Part shown: piece by piece, positions 19,488 through 31,354 of the stretch
Numbering within the stretch: the first letter of the stretch is position 1
Layout of the letters: each line of letters opens with the position of its first letter
From: Anderseniella sp963700735
Lineage (GTDB): Bacteria > Pseudomonadota > Alphaproteobacteria > Rhizobiales > Aestuariivirgaceae
Direction of reading: 5' to 3'
NCBI GenBank assembly: GCA_963700735.1
Contig: CAVOYR010000005.1
Coordinates: 372,001-436,000, forward strand
Length of the DNA: 64,000 bases
Notes under the pieces: generated by a model
What the model saw: only the letters and a program-made list of their open reading frames with translations
What the model was told of the DNA's origin: nothing
Database searches by the model: none
Made by a program: the position numbers and the translations under genes

Positions 19488-20158
19488 TGCGGATACTGGT
19501 GGTCGAGGACGAGGAACGCGTTGCCGCCGACATTGCAGCCGGGTTGGACAGTCTCGGTTTCCTGGCCGAGGTGGTGCATGATGGCGACGAGGCCTGGGAG
19601 CGCGGCGGCACGGAAGCCTACAGCACCATCGTGCTTGACCTGGGCCTGCCCGGACTCGACGGCCTGACCCTGCTGCGCCGCTGGCGCGAGGAAGGAGTGA
19701 CCACGCCGGTGCTGATCCTGACCGCGCGCGGCAGCTGGCCCGAACGGGTGCTTGGCATCGACAGCGGTGCCGATGACTACCTGGCCAAGCCGTTCCAGAT
19801 GGAAGAGCTGCTGGCGCGTGTGCGCGCCTTGGTGCGGCGCAACTCAGGCGCAACCGGCACCGCCTTCACCCATGAGAACGTCAGCCTCGACATGCGGCAG
19901 ATGCGGGTCAGCGTGGACGGCAAGCCCATCAACCTCACGCCGCTCGAGTTCAGGCTGGTGTCGCACCTGTTTCACTATCGGGGCAAGACACTGTCGCAGT
20001 CCGACCTTGCAGATGCGATCTACGGCATCAACAACGACCACGACCCGAACGCTGTCGAGGCAGTGGTGGCACGCATTCGCCGCAAACTCGGTACAAGCTG
20101 CATCCAGACCAAGCGCGGCTTCGGCTACATGATCCCGGCGGGCGAAGATGAAAGCTAA
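19487..20158 (+). CDS. OmpR/PhoB-family response regulator
   Basis: 223 residues. Receiver domain with acidic pair (VVEDEE), phosphoacceptor Asp51 in VLDLGLPGLDG, Thr in LILTARG and Lys in DDYLAKPF; C-terminal winged-helix DNA-binding domain (INLTPLEFRLVSHLF ... VVARIRRKLG ... RGFGYMIP). ATG 19487 overlaps the stop of the PepSY-like gene, and the kinase gene begins inside its 3' end (11-base overlap). The set resembles PhoP/PhoQ and rhizobial FeuP/FeuQ in layout. Confidence 0.93.
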   Translation: MRILVVEDEERVAADIAAGLDSLGFLAEVVHDGDEAWERGGTEAYSTIVLDLGLPGLDGLTLLRRWREEGVTTPVLILTARGSWPERVLGIDSGADDYLAKPFQMEELLARVRALVRRNSGATGTAFTHENVSLDMRQMRVSVDGKPINLTPLEFRLVSHLFHYRGKTLSQSDLADAIYGINNDHDPNAVEAVVARIRRKLGTSCIQTKRGFGYMIPAGEDES

Positions 20159-21542
20159 CGGATCGATCAAGTTCAGGCTGTATGCGACCGCCGCCATTGC
20201 CATCACGCTGGCGCTGGGCATCGCGGCAGTGGCGCTGACCAGCATCTTCCATCAGCAGGTTCAATTGCGCATTCGGGGTGAATTGGGCAACCACATGCTG
20301 CAGCTGATCTCCAAGCTGGACCTGACGGGTGCCGATGCGCTGATGAGCGACGAGGACATGGCGGACCCGCGCTTCGACAAACCGTACAGCGGGCTGTACT
20401 GGAGCGTGCAGGCAGACGGCATGGCACCGGTCAACTCGCGCTCGCTGTGGGACCAGACACTGGCTACTGATCAACCGCAATCAGCCCCCGGCCGGCCAGC
20501 CTATTTCGAGATCCCCGGCCCTGATGGCCAGTTGCTCTACGTGGTGCAGGAGACAGTGATTGCCGCAACGGCGAAGGGCGACCGCAAGGTGGTGCTCAAC
20601 GTCGCCATCGACCATGACGAGCTGGACCAGGCGGTGGCCAGCTTCCAGCGCGACCTGTTCATGTACCTCGGGATCATCGCGGCGCTTCTGTTGGCAGCAA
20701 CGTGGGTGCAGGTGGGCATCGGGCTATCGCCCCTGCGCGCCGTACGTGACCGCATCAGCGCCATTCGCAGCGGCGAGTTGCGCCATATGGGCGATGCATT
20801 CCCCGGCGAGGTGCGGCCGCTGGTGGACGAGATCAACGAGCTTGTGATGGCGCGCGATGCCAGCCTGTCACGTGCGCGGGCGCGGGCCGGAGACCTGGCG
20901 CACGCGCTGCGCACGCCGTTGACGGTTATGGGGTCGCTGGCCAGCGAGATCGAGCGCGGTGGCAAGCCGGACATGGCAGCGGCCATTCGCGAGCAGACCG
21001 AGGTGATGCGCCGCAGCGTCGAGCGTGAGCTTGCCCGCGCGCGCATGGCCAGCGGCCGGTCGACCGCGTTGTTTGCGCCGCGCACCGCCATCGAGCGCAC
21101 CGCGCAGGCGATGCGCCGGATGCCGAGAGGCGACCGGATCGACTGGCAGTTGAGCGGGCTGCCGCACGACCTTGTGGCCGTTGATGGCGATGACCTGCTG
21201 GAGCTGTTCGGCAACCTGCTCGACAATGCGCGCAAGTGGGCAGCCAGGACCGTCCGGGTTTCCATGCACAACAATGGAAAGACCGTGATGGTGGTGATCG
21301 AGGATGATGGCCCCGGCGTGGCAGACGACAAGCTCGCCACCATTGCCGAGCGCGGGCAACGGCTTGACGAAAGCCGCCAGGGATCGGGCCTCGGGCTGGC
21401 CATCGTCGATGACCTGGCCAACGCCTACGGGTTGACCGTCAGTTACGCGCGATCTGTACTGGGTGGTCTGGCGGCGACTGTCAGCTTCCCCGGAACGGGG
21501 ATCGCTGGCCCGGAGGCTGACACCAGCACGGCTGCTGCAGAC

Positions 21543-23855
<2,313 letters not shown>

Positions 23856-24083
23856 AGGCGGCGCTTCTTCCGGTGGATGGTCTTGTTGTGAGGCGGGTTG
23901 TATAGCGCAAGCCTACAGGAGCATGAAACGCCATTCCACCTGTTAAGAGCAGCAGGCGGGTGCAGGTGTGCGTGACTGCAAAGTGGCCTCGCAAATTTGC
24001 GGATTTCATGAATTGGCACTTGCGCACTACACTTGCCGGCAGCGGGGCTGACAACCAATTGCACAACAGGGAAGAAACAAGCC

Positions 24084-24740
24084 ATGAAACGCACCCTACT
24101 CATTGCCTCACTCCTCACCGCCACCACCGTGCTGGCCGCCCCTGCCGTGGCGCAGGACACGAAGGCGATGGGGTTCTTCGTCACAAGCATCGGCTCCGGC
24201 AAGGGCGGAGACCTGGGCGGGCTTGACGGCGCCGATGCACATTGCGCCAAGCTTGCCGAAGCAGCCGGCTCCACGGGCCGCACCTGGCGCGCCTACCTGT
24301 CGACCTGGGAAGGCAGCGAGAAGCGCGGCATCTCTGCGCGTGACCGGATCGGCAAGGGCCCATGGTACAACGCCAAGGGCGAACTCATTGCCGAGGACCT
24401 CGACCAGCTTCACATCATGCCGAACCTGGTCAAGAAGACCGCGCTCGACGAGAAGGGCAACGAGGTCAAGGGCCGTGGCGACCAGCCCAACGAGCACGAC
24501 ATGCTGACCGGTTCCAAGGACGACGGCACCGCCTTCTTCCCGTGGGAGGACGGCAGCGACAAGACCTGCAAGAACTGGACGTCAGGCTCCGACGAGGACA
24601 AGGCAACCGTTGGCCATCATGACCGGCACGGCGGCGGCAACGTGTCGTGGAACAATGCGCATATCTCGCGCGGCTGCAGCCCCGATGCGCTCAAGTCGAG
24701 CGGCGGCGCGGGCCTGTTCTACTGCTTCGCAGCGGATTGA
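24084..24740 (+). CDS. Secreted lectin-like protein, unknown ligand
   Basis: 218 residues from ATG 24084 (GGAAGAAAC just upstream). Signal peptide MKRTLLIASLLTATTVLAAP cleaved near AVAQ. The mature chain (MGFFVTSIGSGKGGDLGGLD, AHCAKLAEAAG, TWRAYLST, ARDRIGKGPWYNAKG, then CKNWTSG and GGAGLFYCFA) has the Cys and Trp spacing of the small C-type-lectin or endostatin-like fold proteins usually annotated as lectin or DUF1554-like. Three or four Cys could form disulfides. Periplasmic or surface location is likely; the ligand is not predictable. Confidence 0.65.
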   Translation: MKRTLLIASLLTATTVLAAPAVAQDTKAMGFFVTSIGSGKGGDLGGLDGADAHCAKLAEAAGSTGRTWRAYLSTWEGSEKRGISARDRIGKGPWYNAKGELIAEDLDQLHIMPNLVKKTALDEKGNEVKGRGDQPNEHDMLTGSKDDGTAFFPWEDGSDKTCKNWTSGSDEDKATVGHHDRHGGGNVSWNNAHISRGCSPDALKSSGGAGLFYCFAAD

Positions 24741-24751
24741 GGTTGGATGGT

Positions 24752-24807
24752 CTGTGTCCCGCACTTGTTGCGGGACCCAGTCTGGGCCCCGGAACAAGGT
24801 CCGGGGC
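24752..24807. repeat. Dispersed double-hairpin repeat, copy 1
   Basis: Two hairpins in tandem, TCCCGCA/TGCGGGA (24757-24763/24769-24775) and CCCCGGA/TCCGGGG (24787-24793/24800-24806), joined by CCCAGTCTGGG. The same design, reverse-complemented, occurs at 49093-49145. It lies between two convergent genes and may also serve as a terminator. Confidence 0.7.
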
Positions 24808-24821
24808 ACAGGAAGACACCC

Positions 24822-26606
24822 CTACTCCTTCGGCAGGTTGAGGCGCATGTGAAGTTCACGCAACTGCTTCGGCTCGGCTTCGGACGGTGCGCCCATCAGC
24901 AGGTCGGCCGCCTGCTGGTTCATCGGGAACAGCGTGATCTCGCGCAGGTTGCGGGTGCCGCACAGCAGCATCACCACGCGGTCCACACCGGCTGCCATGC
25001 CGCCGTGGGGCGGTGCGCCATACTGGAATGCGCGGTACAGCCCGCCGAAGCGTTCCTCGACCACGTCCTTCGGCAGCCCGGCAATCTCGAACGCCTTGAC
25101 CATGGTCTCGGGCTTGTGGTTGCGGATGCCCCCCGAGGCTATCTCGAAGCCGTTGCAGACGAGGTCGTACTGGAACGCCTTGATGGTCAGCGGGTCCTGG
25201 GTTTGCAGCGCCTCCATCTCGCCCTGGGGCATGGAGAACGGGTTGTGCGAGAAGTCGACCTTCTTGTCTTCCTCGTTCCATTCGTAGAACGGGAAGTCGA
25301 CGATCCAGCACAGCGCGAAGCGGTTCTCGTCGACGAGGCCCTGCTCTGCCCCTGCCCGGTCACGCGCGGCACCGGCAAACGAGGCGAACTTTTCCGGCCG
25401 TCCCGCCACGAAGAAGCAGGCGTCACCGGCATTCAGTTCCATCTGGGTGCGGATGGCTTCGGTGCGCTCGGGACCGATGTTCTTGCCAATGGGGCCTGCG
25501 CCTTCGATGGCGTCACCCTCGGTGCGCCAGAACACGTAGCCAAGGCCTGGCTGGCCTTCGCCTTGGGCCCATGAGTTCATGCGGTCGCAGAAGGCGCGGC
25601 TGCCACCGCCCTTGACCGGGATCGCCCATACCTCGACCTTGGGGTCGGCCGCGATCATGCCGGCGAACACCTTGAAGCCGGAGCCTGCAAAATGTTCGGT
25701 CACGGCCTGCATCTCGATGGGGTTGCGCAGGTCGGGCTTGTCGGAGCCGTACTTGCGGATGGCGTCGGCATAGGCGATGCGCGGGAACTGCTGCGTCACC
25801 GGCTTGTCACCGGCAAACGCCTCGAACACGCTGCGCATCACCGGTTCCATGGTGCCCAGCACGTCGTCCTGGGTAACGAAGCTCATCTCCAGGTCGAGCT
25901 GGTAGAACTCGCCCGGCAAGCGGTCGGCGCGCGGGTCTTCATCACGGAAGCACGGCGCAATCTGGAAATAGCGGTCGAAGCCCGACACCATCAGCAGCTG
26001 CTTGTACTGCTGCGGTGCCTGCGGCAGCGCATAGAACTTGCCCGGATGGATGCGGCTCGGCACCAGGAAGTCGCGCGCACCTTCCGGCGACGAGGCAGTC
26101 AGGATGGGCGTCGAGAACTCGGTGAAACCGGACTTGCCCATTTCCTCGCGCATCTTCGCGATGATGCGCGTGCGCTTCATGATGTTGGCATGCAGCGTCT
26201 CGCGGCGAAGGTCGAGGAAGCGGTACTTGAGCCGGATGTCTTCCGGATAGTCGGGCTCGCCGAACACCGGCAGCGGCAATTCACCTGCCTTCGACAGCAC
26301 CTCGATTTCGGTGGCGAACATCTCGATGCCACCGGTGGGCAGGTTCTTGTTGATGGTCTCTTCCGAGCGCGCCTTCACCTTGCCGTCAACGCGGATGACC
26401 CATTCGCCGCGCACGGTTTCCGCGGTCTTGAAGGCAGGCGAGTCCGGGTCCGCCACGATCTGCGTCATGCCATAGTGATCGCGCAGGTCGATGAACAGCA
26501 GCCCGCCATGGTCGCGAACCCTGTGCACCCAGCCGGACAGGCGGGCGGTTTCACCGACGTTGGACGTGTTGAGCTCAGCACAAGTGTGGCTGCGGTAGGC
26601 GTGCAT
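24822..26606 (-). CDS. aspS: Aspartyl-tRNA synthetase, bacterial type
   Basis: 594 residues, full length. N-terminal OB anticodon-binding domain (SGWVHRVRDHGGLLFIDLRD), class II motif 2 (QIAPCFRDEDPRADRLPGEF), bacterial GAD insertion (about 290-420) and motif 3 (GGMAAGVDRVVMLL). It charges tRNA-Asp; in alphaproteobacteria without AsnRS this enzyme is usually non-discriminating and also feeds the amidotransferase route to Asn-tRNA. Its position before rnd and ppx matches Hyphomicrobiales gene order. Confidence 0.97.
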   Translation of the reverse strand: MHAYRSHTCAELNTSNVGETARLSGWVHRVRDHGGLLFIDLRDHYGMTQIVADPDSPAFKTAETVRGEWVIRVDGKVKARSEETINKNLPTGGIEMFATEIEVLSKAGELPLPVFGEPDYPEDIRLKYRFLDLRRETLHANIMKRTRIIAKMREEMGKSGFTEFSTPILTASSPEGARDFLVPSRIHPGKFYALPQAPQQYKQLLMVSGFDRYFQIAPCFRDEDPRADRLPGEFYQLDLEMSFVTQDDVLGTMEPVMRSVFEAFAGDKPVTQQFPRIAYADAIRKYGSDKPDLRNPIEMQAVTEHFAGSGFKVFAGMIAADPKVEVWAIPVKGGGSRAFCDRMNSWAQGEGQPGLGYVFWRTEGDAIEGAGPIGKNIGPERTEAIRTQMELNAGDACFFVAGRPEKFASFAGAARDRAGAEQGLVDENRFALCWIVDFPFYEWNEEDKKVDFSHNPFSMPQGEMEALQTQDPLTIKAFQYDLVCNGFEIASGGIRNHKPETMVKAFEIAGLPKDVVEERFGGLYRAFQYGAPPHGGMAAGVDRVVMLLCGTRNLREITLFPMNQQAADLLMGAPSEAEPKQLRELHMRLNLPKE

Positions 26607-26781
26607 CGGAAATCCTCACAAAGGGCCTTGGACTCGATCAGGTGGCGCGGGAATGGCGCGGCGGAAAAGCGCACGGGAGCCACGCTTTGTCAAGGTTTTG
26701 GCTTGAGGCGCAGGTGCAACGGGCGTACGACGGGACGGTGCCCCTGGCAACCGGGACAAAGGCCCGCAACCCCCCTCCACC

Positions 26782-28029
26782 ATGAATTCGCTGAGATCGC
26801 TTTCACCCCTGCTCGCCGCCGCCGCCATATTGCTGGCCGGCAATGGCCTGCAAGGCACGCTCATCACGCTGCGTGCGGGCATGGAGGGTTTCGATGCCGT
26901 ACTTATCGGGCTGATGGGGGCGGGCTATTATGGCGGGTTCCTGCTGTCGTGCCTGTTCACTGCAAGGTTGATCCGCGCGGTCGGCCACATCCGCGTGTTT
27001 GCAGGGTTTGCCGCCATTGCAGCGTCCGTGTCGCTGACCATGGTACTGTGGATCGAACCGGTCACCTGGATCGTGCTGCGGTTCCTGGCCGGATACTGCT
27101 TTGCCGGGCTGTTCATGGTGATCGACAGCTGGATCAATGCATCCGTGTCCAACGAGGCGCGCGCGCGCACGCTGTCGGTCTACCGCATGCTCGACCTTGC
27201 CGCCGTGACGGGGTCACAGTTCCTGTTGCCGGTGTTCGGGGCGGGTGGCTTCTCGATCTTCGCGATCATGGCCATCCTTACCTGCCTGTCGCTGGTGCCG
27301 GTGTCGCTGATGGACAGGTCGTCGCCTGCCCTGCCCGATGAAACGAAGTTCTCGATCAAGGGGGTGTGGGCGATCTCGCCATTGGCCTGCATCGGCTGCA
27401 TCACCATCGGGCTGACCAACTCCACCTTCCGGCTGATGGGGCCGCTCTATGCCAGCGAGATCGGCTTCGACACGACCGGCGTTGCCACCTTCATGGCCGC
27501 CGGCATCATTGGCGGGGCGGCGCTGCAACTGCCGCTCGGGTGGCTGTCCGACCGGTTCGACCGGCGCTGGATCCTGGTTGTCGCCACCTCAGGTGCTGCC
27601 GCCTCGGGCCTGCTTCTGTCCTACTATGGCGGGCAGTCGCAATTTCTTGCGATGGCGGGGATCTTCCTGTTCGGGGCGTTTGCGCTACCGCTTTATTCGT
27701 TGTCGGCGGCCCATGCCAACGACCGGGCCAAGCCTGGCCAGTACGTGATCCTGGCGGCGGGGCTGAGCTTCTTCTTCTCGATCGGGGCGATGGCCGGACC
27801 AGTCATTGCGGCGCAGGTGCTGAAACTGTTCGGCACACAATTCTTCTTTACCTATACCAGCCTCGTTCACCTGGTGTTCGTGGCCGTCACGCTGTGGCGC
27901 ATGGCGGTGCGCGCCACACCGGACATGAAGGCCAAGAAACGTTACGCCAACCTGCTTCGCACCTCGCCGTTCATGTACAAGCTGGCGCACCAGCGCTCGT
28001 CCGGCCGTACTGGAAAGAAGCCGGACTGA
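26782..28029 (+). CDS. MFS transporter (YcaD-like)
   Basis: 415 residues with 12 predicted membrane helices. Repeat-type MFS loop motifs include GWLSDRFDRRW after the seventh helix. The start NSLRSLSPLLAAAAILLAGN and LRFLAGYCFAGLFMVIDSWINASVSNEARAR are typical of the YcaD-type branch found near aspS or elsewhere in alphaproteobacteria. The substrate is unknown. The C-terminal tail is basic and cytoplasmic. Transcribed divergently from aspS across a 175-base gap with no other gene. A terminator follows at 28051-28087. Confidence 0.85.
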   Translation: MNSLRSLSPLLAAAAILLAGNGLQGTLITLRAGMEGFDAVLIGLMGAGYYGGFLLSCLFTARLIRAVGHIRVFAGFAAIAASVSLTMVLWIEPVTWIVLRFLAGYCFAGLFMVIDSWINASVSNEARARTLSVYRMLDLAAVTGSQFLLPVFGAGGFSIFAIMAILTCLSLVPVSLMDRSSPALPDETKFSIKGVWAISPLACIGCITIGLTNSTFRLMGPLYASEIGFDTTGVATFMAAGIIGGAALQLPLGWLSDRFDRRWILVVATSGAAASGLLLSYYGGQSQFLAMAGIFLFGAFALPLYSLSAAHANDRAKPGQYVILAAGLSFFFSIGAMAGPVIAAQVLKLFGTQFFFTYTSLVHLVFVAVTLWRMAVRATPDMKAKKRYANLLRTSPFMYKLAHQRSSGRTGKKPD

Positions 28030-28050
28030 CCGCTGGGTCAGGACACGGGT

Positions 28051-28087
28051 CAACCCTGCAGTCACGATTGTCGCGGCTGCAGGGTTG
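28051..28087. terminator. Hairpin between convergent genes
   Basis: Perfect 11-bp stem CAACCCTGCAG (28051-28061) / CTGCAGGGTTG (28077-28087), 15-base loop, between the MFS gene and the minus-strand Pro-rich protein gene. No strong T tract on either side, but the placement suits a bidirectional terminator. Confidence 0.6.
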
Positions 28088-28110
28088 GATCAGTGGTTAT
28101 CGCGCGCCGG

Positions 28111-28527
28111 TTACTGTGCCGGAGCAGGTGCCGGTGCGGGTTCAGTACCCGGTGCCGGCTCTGTGCCAGGTGCGGGCTCTGTGCCAGGTGCCGGGTCAGT
28201 ACCGGGAACCGGGGTTGCTTCCGGTGCCGGCGTGGCGTCCTGGGCAGGAGCAGCATTGTCCGGCGCGGGCACAGGCTCAGGCTCTGTCGTGCCGGAGGTT
28301 GTCGGCGTTGCCGGATCAGCCGGCTGGGTCACTGCCGGCTCGTTGGTGGCTGGCACGGTGGCTGTGTCGTTGTTGTCAGTCATGACGTAATACGCGATGA
28401 TTGCCAGGGCGACGGCGATCACCGCAATAACGATCCAGCCCGTTCCGCCGGCTCTGGAGTCAACGCGGGGATCTGCGAGCCGTTCGCGTTCTGTGTGTGT
28501 TTCGATCTTTCTATCGGCCATTTTCAT
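28111..28527 (-). CDS. Bitopic membrane protein with Pro/Ala/Gly repeat tail
   Basis: 138 residues. A charged cytoplasmic N-terminus, one membrane helix (GWIVIAVIAVALAIIAYYVM, about 30-50), then an extracytoplasmic Pro/Ala/Thr-rich tail with three tandem EPAPGT hexapeptides and a final PAPAPAPAQ. AGGAAAGG lies 7 bases before ATG 28527, which I prefer to the GTG at 28530. The tail looks like a flexible spacer in the periplasm or cell wall. No domain is recognised. Confidence 0.65.
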   Translation of the reverse strand: MKMADRKIETHTERERLADPRVDSRAGGTGWIVIAVIAVALAIIAYYVMTDNNDTATVPATNEPAVTQPADPATPTTSGTTEPEPVPAPDNAAPAQDATPAPEATPVPGTDPAPGTEPAPGTEPAPGTEPAPAPAPAQ

Positions 28528-28641
28528 CACTGCCTTTCCTGATTACGTTGCATGTAAACGGCTCAGGGCCGGGCCGGTTCCATCTTGCCGGACAGGTCAG
28601 ACTTGAAATAATGACCGCACTGGTGTCTTTAGCCTCCCATC

Positions 28642-29793
28642 ATGCAAATAATCACCACCACACCCGCCCTGGAAAACCTGTGTTCGCGCCTCGCTGGCGA
28701 CAGGTATGTCACTGTCGATACGGAGTTCATGCGCGAGCATACCTTCTGGCCAATCCTGTGCCTGATCCAGATTGCCGGCGCTGACGAAGAAGCCATCATC
28801 GACCCGATGGCCGACGGCCTGGACCTTTCTGCGTTCTACAAGCTGATGGCTGACGAGAACGTGCTGAAGGTGTTTCACGCCGCGCGCCAGGACGTCGAGA
28901 TTTTCGTGGCCGCGACCGGCCAGACGCCGAAGCCGCTGTTCGATACGCAGGTTGCTGCCATGGTGTGCGGGTTCGGCGACCAGGTCGGGTACGAGGCGCT
29001 GGTGCGCAAGCTGGCCGGTGAAGAGGTCGACAAGTCATCAAGGTTCACCGACTGGTCGCACCGTCCGCTGAGTGAAAAGCAGCTGAAGTATGCCCTGTCC
29101 GACGTGACGCACCTGCGTGTGGTCTACGAAAAGCTGCACGACATGCTGGAAGAAAACGGCCGGCTGCCTTGGCTGAGCGAGGAGATGGCGGTCATCAGTT
29201 CGGCCGATACCTATATCTCCAACCCGGACGATGCCTGGAAGCGGCTGAAATTCCGGCCCCGCAATGACCGCCAGCTGGGCATTGCCGTGTCGGTGTCGCG
29301 GTGGCGCGAAGAGCGCGCCCAGTCGAGGAACATGCCGCGCCAGCGCATCATCAAGGACGACGCCATCGCCGAGATCGCCCAGCAGATGCCGAAGGACAAG
29401 CAGGCCCTGTCCAAGCTGCGTGCCCTGCCCCGCGGTCTCGCCGATGGCGGGCTGGGCGACGAAATCCTCGCCGCCATCCGGCGTGGCATCGAGATGAAAC
29501 CGGAGGACCTGCCCGAGCAGGAGCCGCATCGCGGACCCCAGCCGGAAGGCGCCTCTGCCATCGCCGACATCCTCAAGCTTGGCCTGAAGGTGGTGGCCGA
29601 GCGCGAGAACATCGCGCCCCGCCTGATTGCCAATGCCTCCGACATTGAGGACATGGCCGGCAATGGCGGCGATCACCTTTCGATCATGCAGGGTTGGCGG
29701 CGTGAACTGTTTGGCGACATTGCCATGGGGCTGAAGAAGGGCGAACTGGCCATCGGCATCCGCAACGGCCGGCCAGACATCTTCAAGGCGTAG
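28642..29793 (+). CDS. rnd: Ribonuclease D
   Basis: 3'-5' exoribonuclease for tRNA 3'-end maturation. 383 residues. DEDDy catalytic residues are visible: Asp/Glu in VDTEFMRE, Asp in HAARQDVEIF and Tyr/Asp in LKYALSDVTHL. The following HRDC regions (about 205-370) complete the family architecture. It ends 3 bases from the convergent ppx stop. The aspS-rnd-ppx neighbourhood is typical of the order. Confidence 0.95.
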   Translation: MQIITTTPALENLCSRLAGDRYVTVDTEFMREHTFWPILCLIQIAGADEEAIIDPMADGLDLSAFYKLMADENVLKVFHAARQDVEIFVAATGQTPKPLFDTQVAAMVCGFGDQVGYEALVRKLAGEEVDKSSRFTDWSHRPLSEKQLKYALSDVTHLRVVYEKLHDMLEENGRLPWLSEEMAVISSADTYISNPDDAWKRLKFRPRNDRQLGIAVSVSRWREERAQSRNMPRQRIIKDDAIAEIAQQMPKDKQALSKLRALPRGLADGGLGDEILAAIRRGIEMKPEDLPEQEPHRGPQPEGASAIADILKLGLKVVAERENIAPRLIANASDIEDMAGNGGDHLSIMQGWRRELFGDIAMGLKKGELAIGIRNGRPDIFKA

Positions 29794-29796
29794 ACG

Positions 29797-31335
29797 TCAG
29801 CGCCGGATCTCCGCGACCAGCCCCATTACCCCGGCGAGCTGGGTGAACCGCTTCTGCACGGACTCCCCGTAAAGATCAGCCAGCTTCTTCGGCAATTGCA
29901 GCACCAGCGTCTTTTCCTCGACGAACAGCGGTATGTTCGGCAGCAGGCCGGTCATCGCGCCGGTGAGCACATAGGCCAGCCGCATGGCACCGGCCAGGAT
30001 GCGGGCGCGCTCCAGTGCGTCTTCGCTGATCATGTCGGTGAACTCGCGCGGCGCATTGCGGGCGTTGACGCCCTGGTAGCGGAAGTACACCGCCAGCGCC
30101 AGGAATATGCGGCCCGGATGGTCCACGCCCACCATGGAGGCTTGCGAGATGATGGTCAGCGCGCGGCCCGAGCGGTAGTCGGGGTTTGCCCGCCAGGAAA
30201 TGTCGGCCAGCATGCACGCAGCATGGCGCAACCGCACGTCTGCCGGAGCCTCAACCATGCGGCTGCGGTTGAACAGCCCGTCGGTCCAGCTGCACAGCTC
30301 CAGCTCGTGGTTAGGCGAGCGGGCATAGCGGCGGGCGAAATCCCAGCAGGCATTGAGCAGCGGGTCGCTGTCGCGGACACGCTTTTTCAGTTCGGCAAAC
30401 AGCAGGCCTTCGCGCACGCCATAGACGGACGTTGTCACCTGCCGGGGCTGGCTGCGGGCGAGGATGCGCTCCAGCACCAGCGCTGCCATCGGCATGGTTT
30501 CAGCACGGCTGCGGGAGACGGACTCGATGCCCTTCAACGTATCCGGCGCAAGTTGCGACACGAAATCTGCCAGCGACAGCGCGGTGGACCGGTCAAGCGT
30601 GTAGCCCTGCACGATGGTCAGCGGATAATGCGTCTGCGCCATGTGCAGGCGCGCAAGGTTACGCCAGGCACCGCCAACGCCATAGAACGTGCGACCCGAG
30701 AGGTTGGCCAGCAAGGGCGCCTTGTCGAGCTGGACGTCAATGTAGTCGCGTGCGGCCTGCTGGTCACCGGAGCCGACCTCACCGGCGATGCGCAACGGGC
30801 CGAGCGGCAGCGTCACGCCATCGCGCAGCTTGCCGGCCTTCACATCCACCAGTTCGAGGCTGCCGCCACCAAGGTCGCCAACGATGCCATCTGCGTCCGG
30901 AATACCTGACAGCACGCCGAATGCCGCGTGCCGGGCCTCCTGCTTGCCCGTCAGCACCGCGACATCGGTCTTCAGCAGTTGCTCTGCCCTGGTGATGAAG
31001 GCCTTGCCGTTGCTGGCCTCGCGCACGGCGGCGGTGGCGACGGCAAACACCCGCTCCACCTGCATCTGCACGATGAGCGCCCGAAACCTGCGCAGTGCCA
31101 GCAGCGCACGGTCTGCTGCGGCCGGATCCAGCGCACCGGTCTCGGCAACGCCGCGGCCAAGCCCGCACAACACCTTTTCATTGAACATCGGCGATGGTGC
31201 CCGGCGCAGGCCGTCATACACCACCATTCGGACCGAGTTCGATCCGATGTCGACAACAGCCACTGGTTTGGCGCCAGTGATCTTGTCCAGTCTTCTGGCC
31301 GGATTTAACAGTGGTAGCCCGCCTTCGTCATTCAT
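29797..31335 (-). CDS. ppx: Exopolyphosphatase (Ppx/GppA family)
   Basis: 512 residues. The ASKHA-fold N-terminus has phosphate-1 loop VAVVDIGSNSVRMVVYDG, phosphate-2 GDLGGGSLELVDV and ATAAVREASNG; the C-terminal helical HD-like region (HELELCSWTDGLF ... LRHAACMLADISWR) is that of the longer Ppx/GppA proteins. It hydrolyses terminal phosphates of polyphosphate or the pppGpp gamma phosphate. It lies 19 bases downstream of ppk on the same strand, so synthesis and degradation enzymes share an operon. Confidence 0.93.
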   Translation of the reverse strand: MNDEGGLPLLNPARRLDKITGAKPVAVVDIGSNSVRMVVYDGLRRAPSPMFNEKVLCGLGRGVAETGALDPAAADRALLALRRFRALIVQMQVERVFAVATAAVREASNGKAFITRAEQLLKTDVAVLTGKQEARHAAFGVLSGIPDADGIVGDLGGGSLELVDVKAGKLRDGVTLPLGPLRIAGEVGSGDQQAARDYIDVQLDKAPLLANLSGRTFYGVGGAWRNLARLHMAQTHYPLTIVQGYTLDRSTALSLADFVSQLAPDTLKGIESVSRSRAETMPMAALVLERILARSQPRQVTTSVYGVREGLLFAELKKRVRDSDPLLNACWDFARRYARSPNHELELCSWTDGLFNRSRMVEAPADVRLRHAACMLADISWRANPDYRSGRALTIISQASMVGVDHPGRIFLALAVYFRYQGVNARNAPREFTDMISEDALERARILAGAMRLAYVLTGAMTGLLPNIPLFVEEKTLVLQLPKKLADLYGESVQKRFTQLAGVMGLVAEIRR

Positions 31336-31354
31336 TCATTCCGGGAATTGCCGT